Below, piece by piece: positions 8,796-18,197 of a stretch of 64,000 bases of DNA (positions are counted from its first letter, which is position 1; the number at the start of each line of letters is the position of its first letter). The notes beneath the pieces are model-generated. The model ran no database searches and was not told the DNA's origin. It was given only the letters and a program-made list of their open reading frames with translations. The stretch lies in assembly GCA_012031965.1 (NCBI GenBank), contig JAAUSC010000001.1:37931-101930 (forward strand). Reading direction: 5' to 3'. The stretch comes from Scytonema sp. RU_4_4 (lineage in GTDB: Bacteria; Cyanobacteriota; Cyanobacteriia; Cyanobacteriales; Nostocaceae). The position numbers and the translations under genes are program-made.

Positions 8796-9313
8796 GGGAT
8801 TTTATAAAGTAAAACTAGTAGAGCGATGGATTGAGAGGTTATTGGAGCCATTCTGAGGATTTAGCGTCAAACGTTGCCTCATCGCGAAATTGATTCAGGT
8901 TATCATATCCGTGCTCCTTGGTATTAAGCTCAACCAAAAGATAGATTTCAGTACTTGGGAGACTCCGGTAACTTAAGACTGCAAGCTGGTTGACTATATA
9001 AAAAAAGTGGATGAAAGACTCACGATTCAGATTCTATGATTGCCGTGAGCATTTGATTCGGTATTGCATAGGATCATTACTTTCGTAAGTTTGTCAGAAG
9101 AAGCGGTAAGTACGATTAAATTGAGCTTAAAGTTTGTAGCTTTTATCTGACATAGAATCATTTTGATGTATAGTCGATTCTTTGTGTTATTTTTCTTTCT
9201 AAAGATTTATGGAGAAATGCTATAAATAGCAGATTCACGTGTATAAATTTGTTTTCTTTAGAAGAAAAATAGAAACTTGCGGCAGGGTATCTTAGCCTGT
9301 CCTAAATTCTTTG
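8796..9313. other. Gene-free spacer between crp-type and phoX-like genes
   Basis: The 518-bp AT-rich stretch has no convincing reading frame. It holds the crp-type promoter region at its left end and a weak ttttctt/aagaaaa hairpin (9252-9268) near the phoX-like stop. I see no recognisable operator. Confidence 0.5.
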
Positions 9314-11560
9314 TCAAGTAACTTGGGATTTGAAGATAGCCACAACTGCTGGTTTTGGTGAATCATCAGGTTTTTTGCTGGGCCAATTAGAACCTATTGG
9401 AATCTGACGAGATTGTAAAAATTCTTCACCTGTTGTAGTGGTAACGAGGAATTCTCTAGTCTGTGATGCTTGCTTTTTACGAATCCCGTTAGCTTCTCCT
9501 GGGTGTTGTATAGAAAGAAACATTGTTTTCTGATCTGGAGCAAAGCAAGGTCCTGTGGTTTCGCATTCCATTGGTCCGATACCAAACAGAAAAGCTTCAC
9601 CTGCATTCTCGCCGCTTGTGGGAATGTACCAGAGGGCATTATTACCAAACAAACCGGATAGATTAGCGGGTTTTCCCTCGTCGTTTGTGCGACTTTTCAC
9701 AGCTTTATTCATTTTGCTGGTGGACATATCGGTTACCATCCAGATATGACCGTCGTTATCCAGTAGTAAATTATCTGGATTTGCAAAACCCAGACCACCA
9801 ACAGATGGCTCACCACCAGTTGCTACCATTTGCCAGCGGAAGTTATTTGCTGCAAGATTGTTACCATCTTCGACAAGACGCATCACCCAGCCATACTCAT
9901 AGGGAGCTTCGTCCATAGGACCTTTGAAAACTCTTATATCTGGACCACCTTCATCATCAGGAGAACCAGAGGTGAAACTAATATACAAGTCTCCATTAGG
10001 AGCAATTTCTGTATCTTCAGGACGAGCTGTGCAAGTTGCACCGGCAGCATTAGCAGCATAGTGAGCGTCTATAAGAATAGCACCTTGTTGTTCTTCAGGA
10101 TTCCCAACGTAAAGATCGCCCAATTGTTTGAATTTTTGCTTGTACTGAGTAATTTGCTCGTCCTTCGTCACTTCAAAATCACCACCTTCGACACGCGGTG
10201 GTAAAGGCTGAAAACCTTGTCTTCCTTTTTCTTGAGCGTTTGCTGGACCTTTTGGTAAGCGAATGAGGTTTCCAGCAATCGTGCTAGGAAGGTCTGGATT
10301 GATAGGTGTGTCAGCTTTCAAAGGTATCCAACGACCTGTCCCATCAGGGTTGAATTTTGCAACGTAGAGCATTCCTTGAGAAAGTAACCGGGAATTCGCT
10401 TTATCTTTGGGATCACTCACTTTATCACGGCTGACAAACTTGTAGATGTGTCCACCCCGGCGATCGCACCCTGAATAGAAAGCCAGTGGTTTCCCTGTTT
10501 CTACTCGCACACCCACCGCTTCATGGTGATAGCGTCCCAACCAAGTATGTTTGGTTCCATAGTCGTTAGGATTAGCTGGATCGACTTCCACAATCCAACC
10601 ATATTTATTCCCTGCTAATCCAAAAACGTTACCTTGTCCGAAGAGTTCTTCGTCACCTAAAGCGAATGGTCGCTTGCTGGGATCAAAGGACGTGCCATCA
10701 GCATACACTGGCTCTGGGACTTGTGCCTGAAAGTTTTCTTCAGCGCTAAGGACTGTTCCCCAAGGTGTGGTTCCGCCAGCACAGTTACCATAAGAACCAA
10801 TGATGCGATCGCCTAACTTATCGACATATCCAAATCCTTGCTGTTTGCGAAAAACCGCCACCGCAGGTCCAGTTGCTTTAAGATAGCGCCCATCTTCCAA
10901 ACCAGAGATACCACTAATACGTCTATCAGTTTTGGAATTGGTACGTTCCCACTTCCCATCAGCTGTTTTGCGAATGGAAATCACACCCAATCCTTGGTCT
11001 AACAGTGCTTCTTTGCTAATTTCTCGTATTTTCGCCTTGATTGGGTTTGAGTCTGGCAAAGAGAAGGCATTAATCTCATTTTTGCCTGATTTGTTTTCTT
11101 TGAGTGCTGCTTTTACCTCATCGAACGGTAGTGATTTACCAATCACCTGTTCGTAAGTTTGCATCCAAGGTATGGCACTAATATATTCAAAGTTGATTGA
11201 GAGATATCCTTCATTCTCGCTTGTTGGAACGAAAGAAAGATAGTCATTATTATAACCAAAACGAGAATCACCGACTTTATCACCCCATGCAGCAATGACT
11301 TGGTACTGATATCCTTGTGGCAATACCAAATCATCCAGCACTTCATAAGTATTGTATTGCTCTTTTTGCTGTTCTGGTTGCAATCGAACTGTTTCTAAGG
11401 GAATCGGACCTTTAATTGGTTGAAATGCGAATGCTGCCTTAACTTCTGGATTGGTAGATTGAACTGCGATTTTTTTTTCGCATCCTGCCAAAGAATGCAG
11501 CGCGACTGCACTTGCACTGCTTCCTAGCAAAAGCAGGAAGTCCCGACGTGTGATACTCAT
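9314..11560 (-). CDS. phoX: PhoX/DUF839-type secreted phosphatase-like protein
   Basis: PhoX enzymes are Tat-exported, Ca/Fe-dependent phosphomonoesterases that release phosphate from organic esters. The 748-aa protein begins with a Tat signal (TRRDFLLLLG, residues 4-13) and a Cys at about 27 (LAGC) that may allow lipidation. The body has the beta-propeller blocks of the DUF839 family, e.g. YGNCAGGTTPWGTVLSAEEN, GRYHHEAVG and CTARPEDTEIAPNGDLYISF. It lies downstream of sphR-sphS-phoU on the same strand, separated by ~390 bp, which fits Pho-regulon control. I did not check every metal ligand, so phosphatase activity is family-based. Confidence 0.8.
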   Translation of the reverse strand: MSITRRDFLLLLGSSASAVALHSLAGCEKKIAVQSTNPEVKAAFAFQPIKGPIPLETVRLQPEQQKEQYNTYEVLDDLVLPQGYQYQVIAAWGDKVGDSRFGYNNDYLSFVPTSENEGYLSINFEYISAIPWMQTYEQVIGKSLPFDEVKAALKENKSGKNEINAFSLPDSNPIKAKIREISKEALLDQGLGVISIRKTADGKWERTNSKTDRRISGISGLEDGRYLKATGPAVAVFRKQQGFGYVDKLGDRIIGSYGNCAGGTTPWGTVLSAEENFQAQVPEPVYADGTSFDPSKRPFALGDEELFGQGNVFGLAGNKYGWIVEVDPANPNDYGTKHTWLGRYHHEAVGVRVETGKPLAFYSGCDRRGGHIYKFVSRDKVSDPKDKANSRLLSQGMLYVAKFNPDGTGRWIPLKADTPINPDLPSTIAGNLIRLPKGPANAQEKGRQGFQPLPPRVEGGDFEVTKDEQITQYKQKFKQLGDLYVGNPEEQQGAILIDAHYAANAAGATCTARPEDTEIAPNGDLYISFTSGSPDDEGGPDIRVFKGPMDEAPYEYGWVMRLVEDGNNLAANNFRWQMVATGGEPSVGGLGFANPDNLLLDNDGHIWMVTDMSTSKMNKAVKSRTNDEGKPANLSGLFGNNALWYIPTSGENAGEAFLFGIGPMECETTGPCFAPDQKTMFLSIQHPGEANGIRKKQASQTREFLVTTTTGEEFLQSRQIPIGSNWPSKKPDDSPKPAVVAIFKSQVT

Positions 11561-11636
11561 CTGCTTTATCGATTACACCTTAGCCATCTGTCAGACAGCA
11601 CGCGGATTTTACATTATCATTGCCTAATCTAAGCTT

Positions 11637-11658
11637 GGAAGTTTAAGAATAGGTAAGC
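11637..11658 (-). promoter_or_regulatory. phoX: Tentative Pho-box-like repeats upstream of phoX-like gene
   Basis: On the minus strand CTTACCTA and CTTAAACT follow each other about 10 bp apart, loosely like the CTTAACCT-type direct repeats bound by cyanobacterial SphR. They are about 80-100 bp upstream of the start. The match is imperfect, and such AT-rich sequence can arise by chance. Confidence 0.25.
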
Positions 11659-11907
11659 TTTTTGTAAAATGTTTCCTATTTAACAAAATATTCTGAACCT
11701 AGGAATATCAATGATTAATAATTTCTCGTTTCAGTATAAGAATGTACTATATGTATGGGGTGTAGCTTGTGTTTTTTATTGAAGAGTTATCAATCCTTTT
11801 TGAGGAGCAACAAGCTAAATGTTTTTCACAAAATAATCGCTAATACTTAACTGTTTTGCCTACATCTATCTAAAGTAGTACTTGCACGAGGGGCTTCCGG
11901 GGCGAGG

Positions 11908-11938
11908 AGGTTCGGTGAAAACTTCCTCACCAGAACCT
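11908..11938 (-). terminator. Hairpin downstream of phoU
   Basis: aggttcggtga (11908-11918) pairs with 11927-11938 with one bulged base. It lies just past the phoU stop. No long T-run follows on the minus strand. Confidence 0.45.
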
Positions 11939-11950
11939 ACACCCTAGTCT

Positions 11951-12637
11951 TTAACCTCGTTGACCAGTCACAATATATGCTACACGTTGACCGATGTTGG
12001 TCGCATGATCTGCCATGCGTTCCAAACAACGAATCGCCAGTACTAAGAGCAAAATAGGCTCAACGACACCTTGATCGTATCGTTGATGAGCTAAAGTCTG
12101 ATAAAGCCGTTCATAGGCATTATCTACAGCATCATCGAGTTGCTTTATACCTCGTCCGTTGACTTCATCTAAATCTGCTAACGCCACTAAGCTTGTTGCT
12201 AACATTGCTTGTGCATGGTGAGACATGACTGCAATCTCTGGTAAAGAAGAATGAGTTGGATAGGGAAAAATTTTAATTGCAATTTTAGCCAAATCCTTAG
12301 CATAGTCACCAATGCGTTCTAAGTCGCGCACAAGTTGCATAAAAGCACTCAAACAACGTAAATCTTGAGCTGTAGGAACTTGCAGCGTCATGATTGCCGT
12401 ACAGTCTAGTTCTATTTGTTTATAGAAGCGATCAATCTTTTTATCTAAAACAGGAAGTTCCTCAGCGGCTGTCAAGTTGCGAGCAAACAAGGCTTGATGA
12501 CTCTGACGAAAAGATTGTTCCACCAGAGCACCCATACGCAATACATCCTGCTCTAAGCGCCTAATCTCACGAGCCAGCTGGGGTGTTTCAGTATTGGGAC
12601 TATAAAGGGGGACTTTCACTCTTGTAGTCTCAAACAT
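11951..12637 (-). CDS. phoU: Phosphate signalling protein PhoU
   Basis: PhoU links the Pst phosphate transporter to the sensor kinase and keeps the Pho regulon off when phosphate is ample. The ~228-aa protein has two PhoU helical repeats (about residues 15-105 and 120-215). Each has the metal-binding E/D-rich helix type, seen as LMxLQxPTAQDLR...RDLERIGDYAKDLA and RCLERMADHATNIGQRV. The ATG at 12637 (MFETTRV) is 10 bp downstream of the sphS stop and gives the usual length. A longer frame to 12697 would overlap sphS. It is the third gene of sphR-sphS-phoU. Confidence 0.93.
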   Translation of the reverse strand: MFETTRVKVPLYSPNTETPQLAREIRRLEQDVLRMGALVEQSFRQSHQALFARNLTAAEELPVLDKKIDRFYKQIELDCTAIMTLQVPTAQDLRCLSAFMQLVRDLERIGDYAKDLAKIAIKIFPYPTHSSLPEIAVMSHHAQAMLATSLVALADLDEVNGRGIKQLDDAVDNAYERLYQTLAHQRYDQGVVEPILLLVLAIRCLERMADHATNIGQRVAYIVTGQRG

Positions 12638-12647
12638 GAAGATATTT

Positions 12648-13994
12648 TCAAATATAATCTTGGCTAGCAGAATTTGCCACGACGCTAGGTAGTTCAACTT
12701 GTAACCATGCTCCCCCAGTCTTTGGATGATTCATGGCTTTTACGGAACCGCCATGGGCAAGAATAATTTGCCGGACAATTGCTAAACCTAAACCACTACC
12801 AACAATTATTGCCGTAGTTGAATAACTTTCTAAGGTTGTCACACGAGAGCGTGCTTGATCTCCTCGGTAAAAGCGCTCGAACACATGGGGTAAATCTGCT
12901 TGAGAAAAACCCGTACCGGAGTCAATAATGTTAATTTGTAGGACTGGTTCTGGATTTTTCTGTTCTGAAACGATTTTTGCTTCAATGACAATGGTTGTAT
13001 TTGGTAAACTGTATTTGATACTGTTGTCAAGTAAGTTGAGAAACACCTGGTAAATGCGAGATTCATCGGCGTTAATCCAAACATTTTCTGGACCAGAGTA
13101 GGCAATCTCAATCTGGTGTTGCTGTGCTAGGGGTGCTAAAGTTTCCCATACAGACAGAATGAGCGATCGCGCTTCTAAAGGCTGACGATGCAGTTGAATG
13201 GTAGGGTTTGTTTCTAGTTGAGTCAGTTCTAGCCAACTTTGTACCAAGTGAATCAATCTGTCAACCTCCTGCAAGAGGCGATTCACCCAGCGATCCAAAG
13301 GTGGTTTTACGCGGTCTTGTAATGTTTCGACAACCAGACGTATTGAGGTCAACGGAGTTCTCAGTTCGTGTGCTAGGTCAGAAAAAGCCCGCTCGCGTGC
13401 TTGGCTCATATCCAGCACAGGCTGACGGTTTTCTATAAATACTCCGACTTGTCCCTTCGGCAAGGGTAAACTTGTTGCTTGCAACATGAGAGATTTCACC
13501 TCCGAAATAGCTGCTACGTTCTCGCAAGAAGGATGAAACACCCACTCTCTGACCTGTGACTTTTGGCGATCGCGCGTTTGCCCAATTAACTGGTCAAGTT
13601 CATAGGATCTTATTAACTCTAACAACAAGCGTACCTGTCCGGGTTGCCATCTTTGCAGATACAACATTTTTCGTGCCTGCTCATTACACCAGAGCAGTTG
13701 ATTTTCTTCGTCAACCTGCAAATACCCCACTGGTGCAAACTCTAGCAGGTCTTCGTATGTTTGGAGCAACTGCTGCAATTGTTGCCGTTGCTGCATAATC
13801 AATTCAATTTCGTGCCGCAAGCCTGGTATTATTAGCAGCGTCACGTCAGAAGAATGAGCGGTTAACGGTCGCAACACATGCCCTAAGTAGCGGTTCAGTT
13901 GAACCTGTTGCCACACCCAAAAACTTGCACCTACCGCGAAACCCAGTAAAAATCCCAGTATGAGCATTGCTAGTTGTTCGTTGTTCTCTGACAA
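12648..13994 (-). CDS. sphS: Phosphate-sensing histidine kinase SphS (PhoR-type)
   Basis: SphS senses phosphate limitation through PhoU/Pst and phosphorylates SphR. The 448-aa protein has an N-terminal hydrophobic segment (about residues 8-28), a PAS domain (about 78-190, EDLLEFAPVGYLQVDEEN), a HisKA domain with FSDLAHELRTPLTSIR (His209) and a HATPase domain with N (VFLNLLDNSIKYS), G1 (DSGTGFS) and G2 (GSGLGLAIV) boxes. Translation may start at the TTG at 13994 or at the ATG at 13967 (MLILGFL), which still keeps the membrane anchor. It lies 14 bp after sphR and 10 bp before phoU, clearly one operon. Confidence 0.9.
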   Translation of the reverse strand: MSENNEQLAMLILGFLLGFAVGASFWVWQQVQLNRYLGHVLRPLTAHSSDVTLLIIPGLRHEIELIMQQRQQLQQLLQTYEDLLEFAPVGYLQVDEENQLLWCNEQARKMLYLQRWQPGQVRLLLELIRSYELDQLIGQTRDRQKSQVREWVFHPSCENVAAISEVKSLMLQATSLPLPKGQVGVFIENRQPVLDMSQARERAFSDLAHELRTPLTSIRLVVETLQDRVKPPLDRWVNRLLQEVDRLIHLVQSWLELTQLETNPTIQLHRQPLEARSLILSVWETLAPLAQQHQIEIAYSGPENVWINADESRIYQVFLNLLDNSIKYSLPNTTIVIEAKIVSEQKNPEPVLQINIIDSGTGFSQADLPHVFERFYRGDQARSRVTTLESYSTTAIIVGSGLGLAIVRQIILAHGGSVKAMNHPKTGGAWLQVELPSVVANSASQDYI

Positions 13995-14008
13995 CTAAAA
14001 ACTAACAA

Positions 14009-14761
14009 CTATCCAAATCGATAGCCAAAACCCCGCACAGTCACGATATATTCTGGACGGCTGGGGTCTTGTTCTAATTTTTCGCGCAGCCAGCGAATAT
14101 GGACGTCTACAGTTTTACTATCTCCAACAAAATCTGGTCCCCAAACTTGGTCTAGCAATTGTTCCCGCGACCACACCCTACGGGCGTAACTCATAAACAG
14201 TTCTAAAAGTCGGAATTCTTTTGGTGACAAATTTACCTCTTGAGAGCGAACCAGCACTCGACATTCTTGAGGATACAAAGTCACTTCTTTATACTGAAGT
14301 ACTGGTAGCTGAGGCAAACAGCTCAAGCGTTGGCGACGGAGCAAAGCTCGACAACGAGCCACTAATTCCCGCATACTAAAGGGTTTGGTTAAGTAGTCAT
14401 CTGCCCCCACTTCTAGCCCCAGAACGCGGTCTGTTTCACTCCCTTTAGCACTTAACATTAAAATTGGTACTGGGTTTCCTTGATATCGGATTAAGCGGCA
14501 GATGTCTAAGCCATTAATTTGAGGCAGCATCAAATCAAGAATTACCAGATCAAAGGAAAGTTCTCCTGAATTGAGTTCATAACTTTTCAGGCATTCTACA
14601 GCCAACCGCCCATCAGTGGCAGTTACTACTCCATAACCTTCCTCTTCCAAAGCTAGAACAAGCATTTCCCGGATCAGCTCTTCATCTTCCACTACCAGAA
14701 TGCGGCTTCTTTGTCCGATTGCCGCCGTGTGGGGATACTTGGTCGATTCACTGGTATACAT
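14009..14761 (-). CDS. sphR: Phosphate response regulator SphR (PhoB-type)
   Basis: SphR activates phosphate-starvation genes (alkaline phosphatases, pst). The protein has a receiver domain with acidic cluster VVEDEE (about residues 23-28), phosphoacceptor Asp76 in VILDLMLP, conserved Lys in TKPFSMREL, and a C-terminal OmpR/PhoB winged helix (KEFRLLELFMS, VDVHIRWLREKLE, TVRGFGYRFG). I chose the ATG at 14761; a TTG at 14797 would add 12 unconserved residues. The order sphR-sphS-phoU with a nearby phoX-like gene makes a compact phosphate module. Its promoter lies in the long spacer to the right. Confidence 0.9.
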   Translation of the reverse strand: MYTSESTKYPHTAAIGQRSRILVVEDEELIREMLVLALEEEGYGVVTATDGRLAVECLKSYELNSGELSFDLVILDLMLPQINGLDICRLIRYQGNPVPILMLSAKGSETDRVLGLEVGADDYLTKPFSMRELVARCRALLRRQRLSCLPQLPVLQYKEVTLYPQECRVLVRSQEVNLSPKEFRLLELFMSYARRVWSREQLLDQVWGPDFVGDSKTVDVHIRWLREKLEQDPSRPEYIVTVRGFGYRFG

Positions 14762-15082
14762 TGATATCACAGAATAACGTAGTTGTGATGGTATCAATAT
14801 GAATTATTTAGTTTCGGTGTATCTAAGCTTTCTTGAAGATATTAAATTTTACAATTTGTAACATCTACAACAGAACTGACCCTATTATAAACCAATGCCA
14901 CACAAAGCCAGCGATTGTTTTTTTACAAATTTACTTTTCAATCGTTAAAAATACGAAAAATAGCCATAATAAGCGCGAACTTATCATCGTCCTTCGGATT
15001 TGTAACACAGCCTTTGTATACAGCAATTAACTTGATAAATGAAGGCAATGTAAGGAGATGGGGAGGATAAGGGAATGAGAGA

Positions 15083-15180
15083 TATAGCGGTTCTCATTCG
15101 GATGAAGTACATTTTCATCAGCGTGCATTTGCGGTTCCTTAACTCTTTGATGTATTGCACTCAACACTAGAACCGCTATA
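15083..15180. mobile_element. 98-bp element with 12-bp perfect terminal inverted repeats
   Basis: tatagcggttct (15083-15094) and agaaccgctata (15169-15180) are perfect inverted repeats around a non-coding 74-bp middle. The terminal motif tatagcggt recurs at 55213-55221. Size and structure fit a small MITE or a cyanobacterial interspersed repeat. Confidence 0.6.
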
Positions 15181-15282
15181 ATTTCCTTCAGTCGCTTGAG
15201 GAGTCATTCTGACTCCTTGGCGGAGCGTAGGCGTGGTTCCGCTCTTGGCACTCCTGAATTCTTTCTTGATAAAAAAGAAAAT

Positions 15283-15307
15283 AGAGACGCTTGATTGATG
15301 CGTCTCT
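15283..15307. repeat. agagacgc hairpin repeat
   Basis: agagacgc (15283-15290) pairs with gcgtctct (15300-15307). This hairpin type is a frequent intergenic repeat in filamentous cyanobacteria. Confidence 0.55.
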
Positions 15308-15527
15308 ACAAGAGAGGAAACCCATTAACTGTAAAAAATCAAAATTGAAAATTAAAAGTTAAATATTTACAACAAATATTATTGAGTAAGCACTTTACCT
15401 TCATTCAGGACTTTTGTTGTTGAAACTTTTACCTCTATTAGGAGGTGTTTGACGAGTCAGATTCAGAACTGAATGATTGCTTACAAATTGGGATACACAA
15501 TGGTAAATGACCAATCCGGAAAATCTC

Positions 15528-15553
15528 AAAAAAAAACCGACTGCAAGCCGGTA
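15528..15553 (-). terminator. Terminator of hisA
   Basis: On the minus strand accgg-cttgcag-tcggt forms a short stem (15536-15552) followed directly by a run of eight or more T residues. It is about 60 bp past the hisA stop. Confidence 0.6.
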
Positions 15554-15611
15554 ATAAATTTGGAATAAGAAACGTACTATGAGATATCTCTACACTAGAG
15601 GATAGAAAATA

Positions 15612-16385
15612 TTAGGCAAATGCTGAAAAATCTATATTTGGAGGAATATCCTGAATACGCCCTTGACCAACAGCACGCAATGCTTCTTTTAGAGAAACAT
15701 CTCCTGTATAGAGCGCACGACCAACAATAACACTAGTCACGCCTTGTGGCTCTAGCGCCAACAGACTCAGCAAATCCGTGACAGAACTGACACCACCAGA
15801 AGCAATGATCGGAATGGAAATTGTAGCGGCGAGCGATCGCAATGCTTCTATATTTGGTCCAGAAAGGGTACCATCACGATGGATATCGGTGTAGATGATG
15901 GCTGCTGCTCCCAATTCTTGCATCTGTACAGCCAGTTGAGTTGCGAAAACTTCTGAGGTTTCTTGCCACCCGCGAGTTGCTACCATTCCATTACGAGCAT
16001 CAATACCAATAACAATCTGCTCTGGAAATTCTTGACAGAGTTGTTGTACAAGCTGTGGTTGTTCTACGGCTACAGTTCCCAAAATAACCCGTTGCACGCC
16101 TATGTTCAGTAGCTGTTGTACACGAGAGCGATCGCGCACTCCTCCACCAATTTGAATGGGTACAGACACAGCTTGAGCGATCGCTTCAATTGCTGGTAAG
16201 TTTACTAATTCACCTGTTTTTGCCCCATCCAAATCGACGACATGTAGTCTGGTAGCTCCTTGTTCTACCCACAGTTGTGCAACCTCAACTGGGTTTTCGC
16301 TAAAAACTTGGGATTGTTCATAATCTCCTTGATACAGTCGCACACAGCAACCTTCTAGTAAATCTATCGCCGGAATAACTTCCAT
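15612..16385 (-). CDS. hisA: Phosphoribosylformimino-AICAR ribotide isomerase HisA
   Basis: HisA catalyses the Amadori isomerisation of ProFAR to PRFAR, the fourth step of histidine synthesis. The 257-aa TIM barrel has PAIDLLEG with catalytic Asp8, the phosphate-binding IGGGVR (about residues 79-84), the second acidic residue in [14 protein letters not shown] (near 130) and IASGGVSS (near 170). Length is normal and all key motifs are present. It looks monocistronic, with a terminator downstream. Confidence 0.95.
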   Translation of the reverse strand: MEVIPAIDLLEGCCVRLYQGDYEQSQVFSENPVEVAQLWVEQGATRLHVVDLDGAKTGELVNLPAIEAIAQAVSVPIQIGGGVRDRSRVQQLLNIGVQRVILGTVAVEQPQLVQQLCQEFPEQIVIGIDARNGMVATRGWQETSEVFATQLAVQMQELGAAAIIYTDIHRDGTLSGPNIEALRSLAATISIPIIASGGVSSVTDLLSLLALEPQGVTSVIVGRALYTGDVSLKEALRAVGQGRIQDIPPNIDFSAFA

Positions 16386-16471
16386 AACTGTCCTGAAAAA
16401 CTAATTTTTTTATGGAGAGTGCTTAGTCGTTAAGTGATAAAGAACAAGCAAGAAGTAACAACTAACAATTC

Positions 16472-16762
16472 CTACTCCTTACTTTTTTGAAGAATAGCTT
16501 GCCGGAAACCCAACACAATCAAGATATTAGCAAGCGTCAAAAAAAATTCTGCACCTCCGTGCAGCCAATCGACATTTGCCAGAGATTTACCATAATGGAC
16601 TTGAGCATAAATCCCCGCTGGAATGGTGACAGCGACAAAGACAAGAGTACAGTAAAAACCATACAGTGCTAAACGAGGCATTTGTTGAGTGCGGCTGATA
16701 AACCACAAGAAACCCAAGTAGGGGAACAGGGAAAGGGCAAAGAGGGTTTCTTTTGAAATCAT
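16472..16762 (-). CDS. DUF3593 small membrane protein
   Basis: This 96-aa protein has three hydrophobic segments (about residues 5-20, 30-52, 66-86) and the conserved block SLFPYLGFLWFI. By recognition it belongs to DUF3593, found in cyanobacteria and plastid-targeted plant proteins. Its start overlaps the stop of the upstream DUF2499 gene by 4 bp, so the two are translationally coupled and probably work in one thylakoid or membrane complex. The function is not known to me. Confidence 0.7.
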   Translation of the reverse strand: MISKETLFALSLFPYLGFLWFISRTQQMPRLALYGFYCTLVFVAVTIPAGIYAQVHYGKSLANVDWLHGGAEFFLTLANILIVLGFRQAILQKSKE

Positions 16763-17106
16763 CGCTCTAATTTTATAGATTTGCTTGACACGGGATTATT
16801 TGCAGTTTCGACAGACTTAGTGGAACGCCAAATCCATACCGCAGCTGCCCAAAGCGTAAAATTACCCAATAAAGTCATACTAGCTTGCAGTGTGACCAAC
16901 CATTCTAGAGATTCTGCGTTATCAAAATAGTGCCAAGTGCAGGCACACATGGCGCTAACCAGAGCAGGTAACATAGCAAAGGACAATGACCACCAAGCAC
17001 GGTTACCATTGACTTCACCGTATTTCCAAATTAACCAAATAGCGGCAATCCACTCAATAACACTAGATACGTGAATAATCCAAGTAGGAATCGAAAGAGC
17101 GTTCAT
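16759..17106 (-). CDS. DUF2499 small membrane protein
   Basis: This ~115-aa protein carries the DUF2499 signature ALSIPTWIIHVSSVIEWIAA at the N-terminus, CACTWHYFDN in the middle and three or four membrane helices. I chose the ATG at 17106; a TTG at 17115 is possible. Homologues occur in cyanobacteria and in chloroplast-targeted plant proteins. It overlaps the DUF3593 gene by 4 bp, and the constant pairing suggests a shared, undescribed membrane role linked to photosynthesis (inference). Confidence 0.72.
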   Translation of the reverse strand: MNALSIPTWIIHVSSVIEWIAAIWLIWKYGEVNGNRAWWSLSFAMLPALVSAMCACTWHYFDNAESLEWLVTLQASMTLLGNFTLWAAAVWIWRSTKSVETANNPVSSKSIKLER

Positions 17107-17141
17107 AAAAGTCAAAAGTTAAAAATTATAAGGATTTAAAG

Positions 17142-18143
17142 ATGCGGGTACTACTATCTGGATACTACGGTAAGGGAAATGGTGGAGACGAAGCTTTGTT
17201 AGCAACGCTTCTACAGATGCTACCACCATCAGTCACACCTGTGGTTCTCTCTGGCAATCCAGAGGAAACTAACAGTCGCTATGGTGTGGAAGCACGCGAT
17301 CGCATGGCACTTTTAACCGTACTGCAAGCTTTGCGCTCTTGTGATGCCTTTATTTGGGGTGGTGGTAGCTTAATTCAAGATACAACGAGTGCCGTTAGCC
17401 CATTTTATTATGGAGCCATCATGACATTAGCCCAGAAAATGGGCTTGAAAACGATTGCTTGGGGACAGGGAATTGGTCCTTTGAAGCGTCCTGTCACTCG
17501 TTGGTTAGCACGGCAAAATTTTGGTGGTTGTACAAAAGTGAGTGTGCGCGATCGCGCTTCTGCTGCATTACTCACTGACTGGCAAATTCCTTTTATCTTA
17601 GCTCCCGATCCAGTTTGGGCGCTGCAAAGTAAACCAGTTCCTGGACTTTGGGATTTACCTGCTCCTAGGGTAGCAGTGACTTTACGAACTCACCCCCAGT
17701 TAACCCAAACACGCCTTGCTAACCTAACTCGCGCACTCGTTGATTTTCAAAAAGCTACACAAACTTTTATATTACTGTTGCCTTTTCAAAAGAGTGAAGA
17801 TTTAGACATAGCCCAAGCAATTCAACCGCAACTTAAAGATGTTAGCCAGATTATGTGCTTGGAAGAACCGGAACTTTTAAAAGGAGTATTTCGCGGCGTG
17901 GAAATGGCGATCGGGATGCGCCTACATAGTTTAATTATGGCAGCAAGTGAAGGTTGTCGCTGCTTTGCGTTGAGTTACGACCCCAAGGTAAATCGATTAA
18001 TGGAAGATTTGGATATGCCTGGTTGGGATTTAGCTACTTTGCCAGATGATCCTAATTTCATTAGTAAAACATGGATGGAGCATTACGCCAATGGCGATCC
18101 ATTATCTTCTGAAAAATCCAGTCTTTGGTGGATAGAGCGCTGA
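17142..18143 (+). CDS. csaB: Polysaccharide pyruvyl transferase CsaB
   Basis: CsaB adds a ketal pyruvyl group from phosphoenolpyruvate to cell-wall polysaccharide, creating the ligand for SLH domains. The 333-aa protein has the N-terminal GYYGKGNGGDEALL loop, WGGGSLIQD (about residues 71-79), WGQGIGPLK and the C-terminal IGMRLHSLIMAA block with a family-typical His. In cyanobacteria this modification tethers SLH porins of the outer membrane, which fits the SLH porin at 6292-7935. It is divergent from the DUF2499 gene with only a 35-bp spacer. Confidence 0.88.
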   Translation: MRVLLSGYYGKGNGGDEALLATLLQMLPPSVTPVVLSGNPEETNSRYGVEARDRMALLTVLQALRSCDAFIWGGGSLIQDTTSAVSPFYYGAIMTLAQKMGLKTIAWGQGIGPLKRPVTRWLARQNFGGCTKVSVRDRASAALLTDWQIPFILAPDPVWALQSKPVPGLWDLPAPRVAVTLRTHPQLTQTRLANLTRALVDFQKATQTFILLLPFQKSEDLDIAQAIQPQLKDVSQIMCLEEPELLKGVFRGVEMAIGMRLHSLIMAASEGCRCFALSYDPKVNRLMEDLDMPGWDLATLPDDPNFISKTWMEHYANGDPLSSEKSSLWWIER

Positions 18144-18197
18144 TGCATCGTGAGGTATTGAGGGAAGTCTTAACAGAGAATTAATGCTTTGGACTGT

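Larger units (their letters stand above)
11561..11950. other. Spacer between phoU and phoX-like gene (phoX promoter region)
   Basis: This 390-bp AT-rich stretch must carry the phoX-like promoter. Beyond the hairpin at 11908-11938 and a tentative Pho-box-like stretch at 11637-11658, nothing recognisable is seen. Confidence 0.5.
14762..15611. other. Repeat-rich spacer between sphR and hisA
   Basis: No gene is visible in 850 bp. From left to right it contains the sphR promoter region, a 98-bp palindromic element (15083-15180), a hairpin (15199-15206/15210-15217), a GC-rich interspersed repeat, a tagagacgc hairpin (15283-15307) and the hisA terminator (15528-15553). Confidence 0.6.

Noticed and set aside
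9830..10204. 124-codon open frame antisense to the phoX-like gene
   Set aside because: The opposite frame encodes conserved PhoX-type blocks; this one shows no domain or ribosome-binding site.
14833..15030. 65-codon open frame right of sphR
   Set aside because: It lies in AT-rich promoter DNA, with no ribosome-binding site and no protein character.
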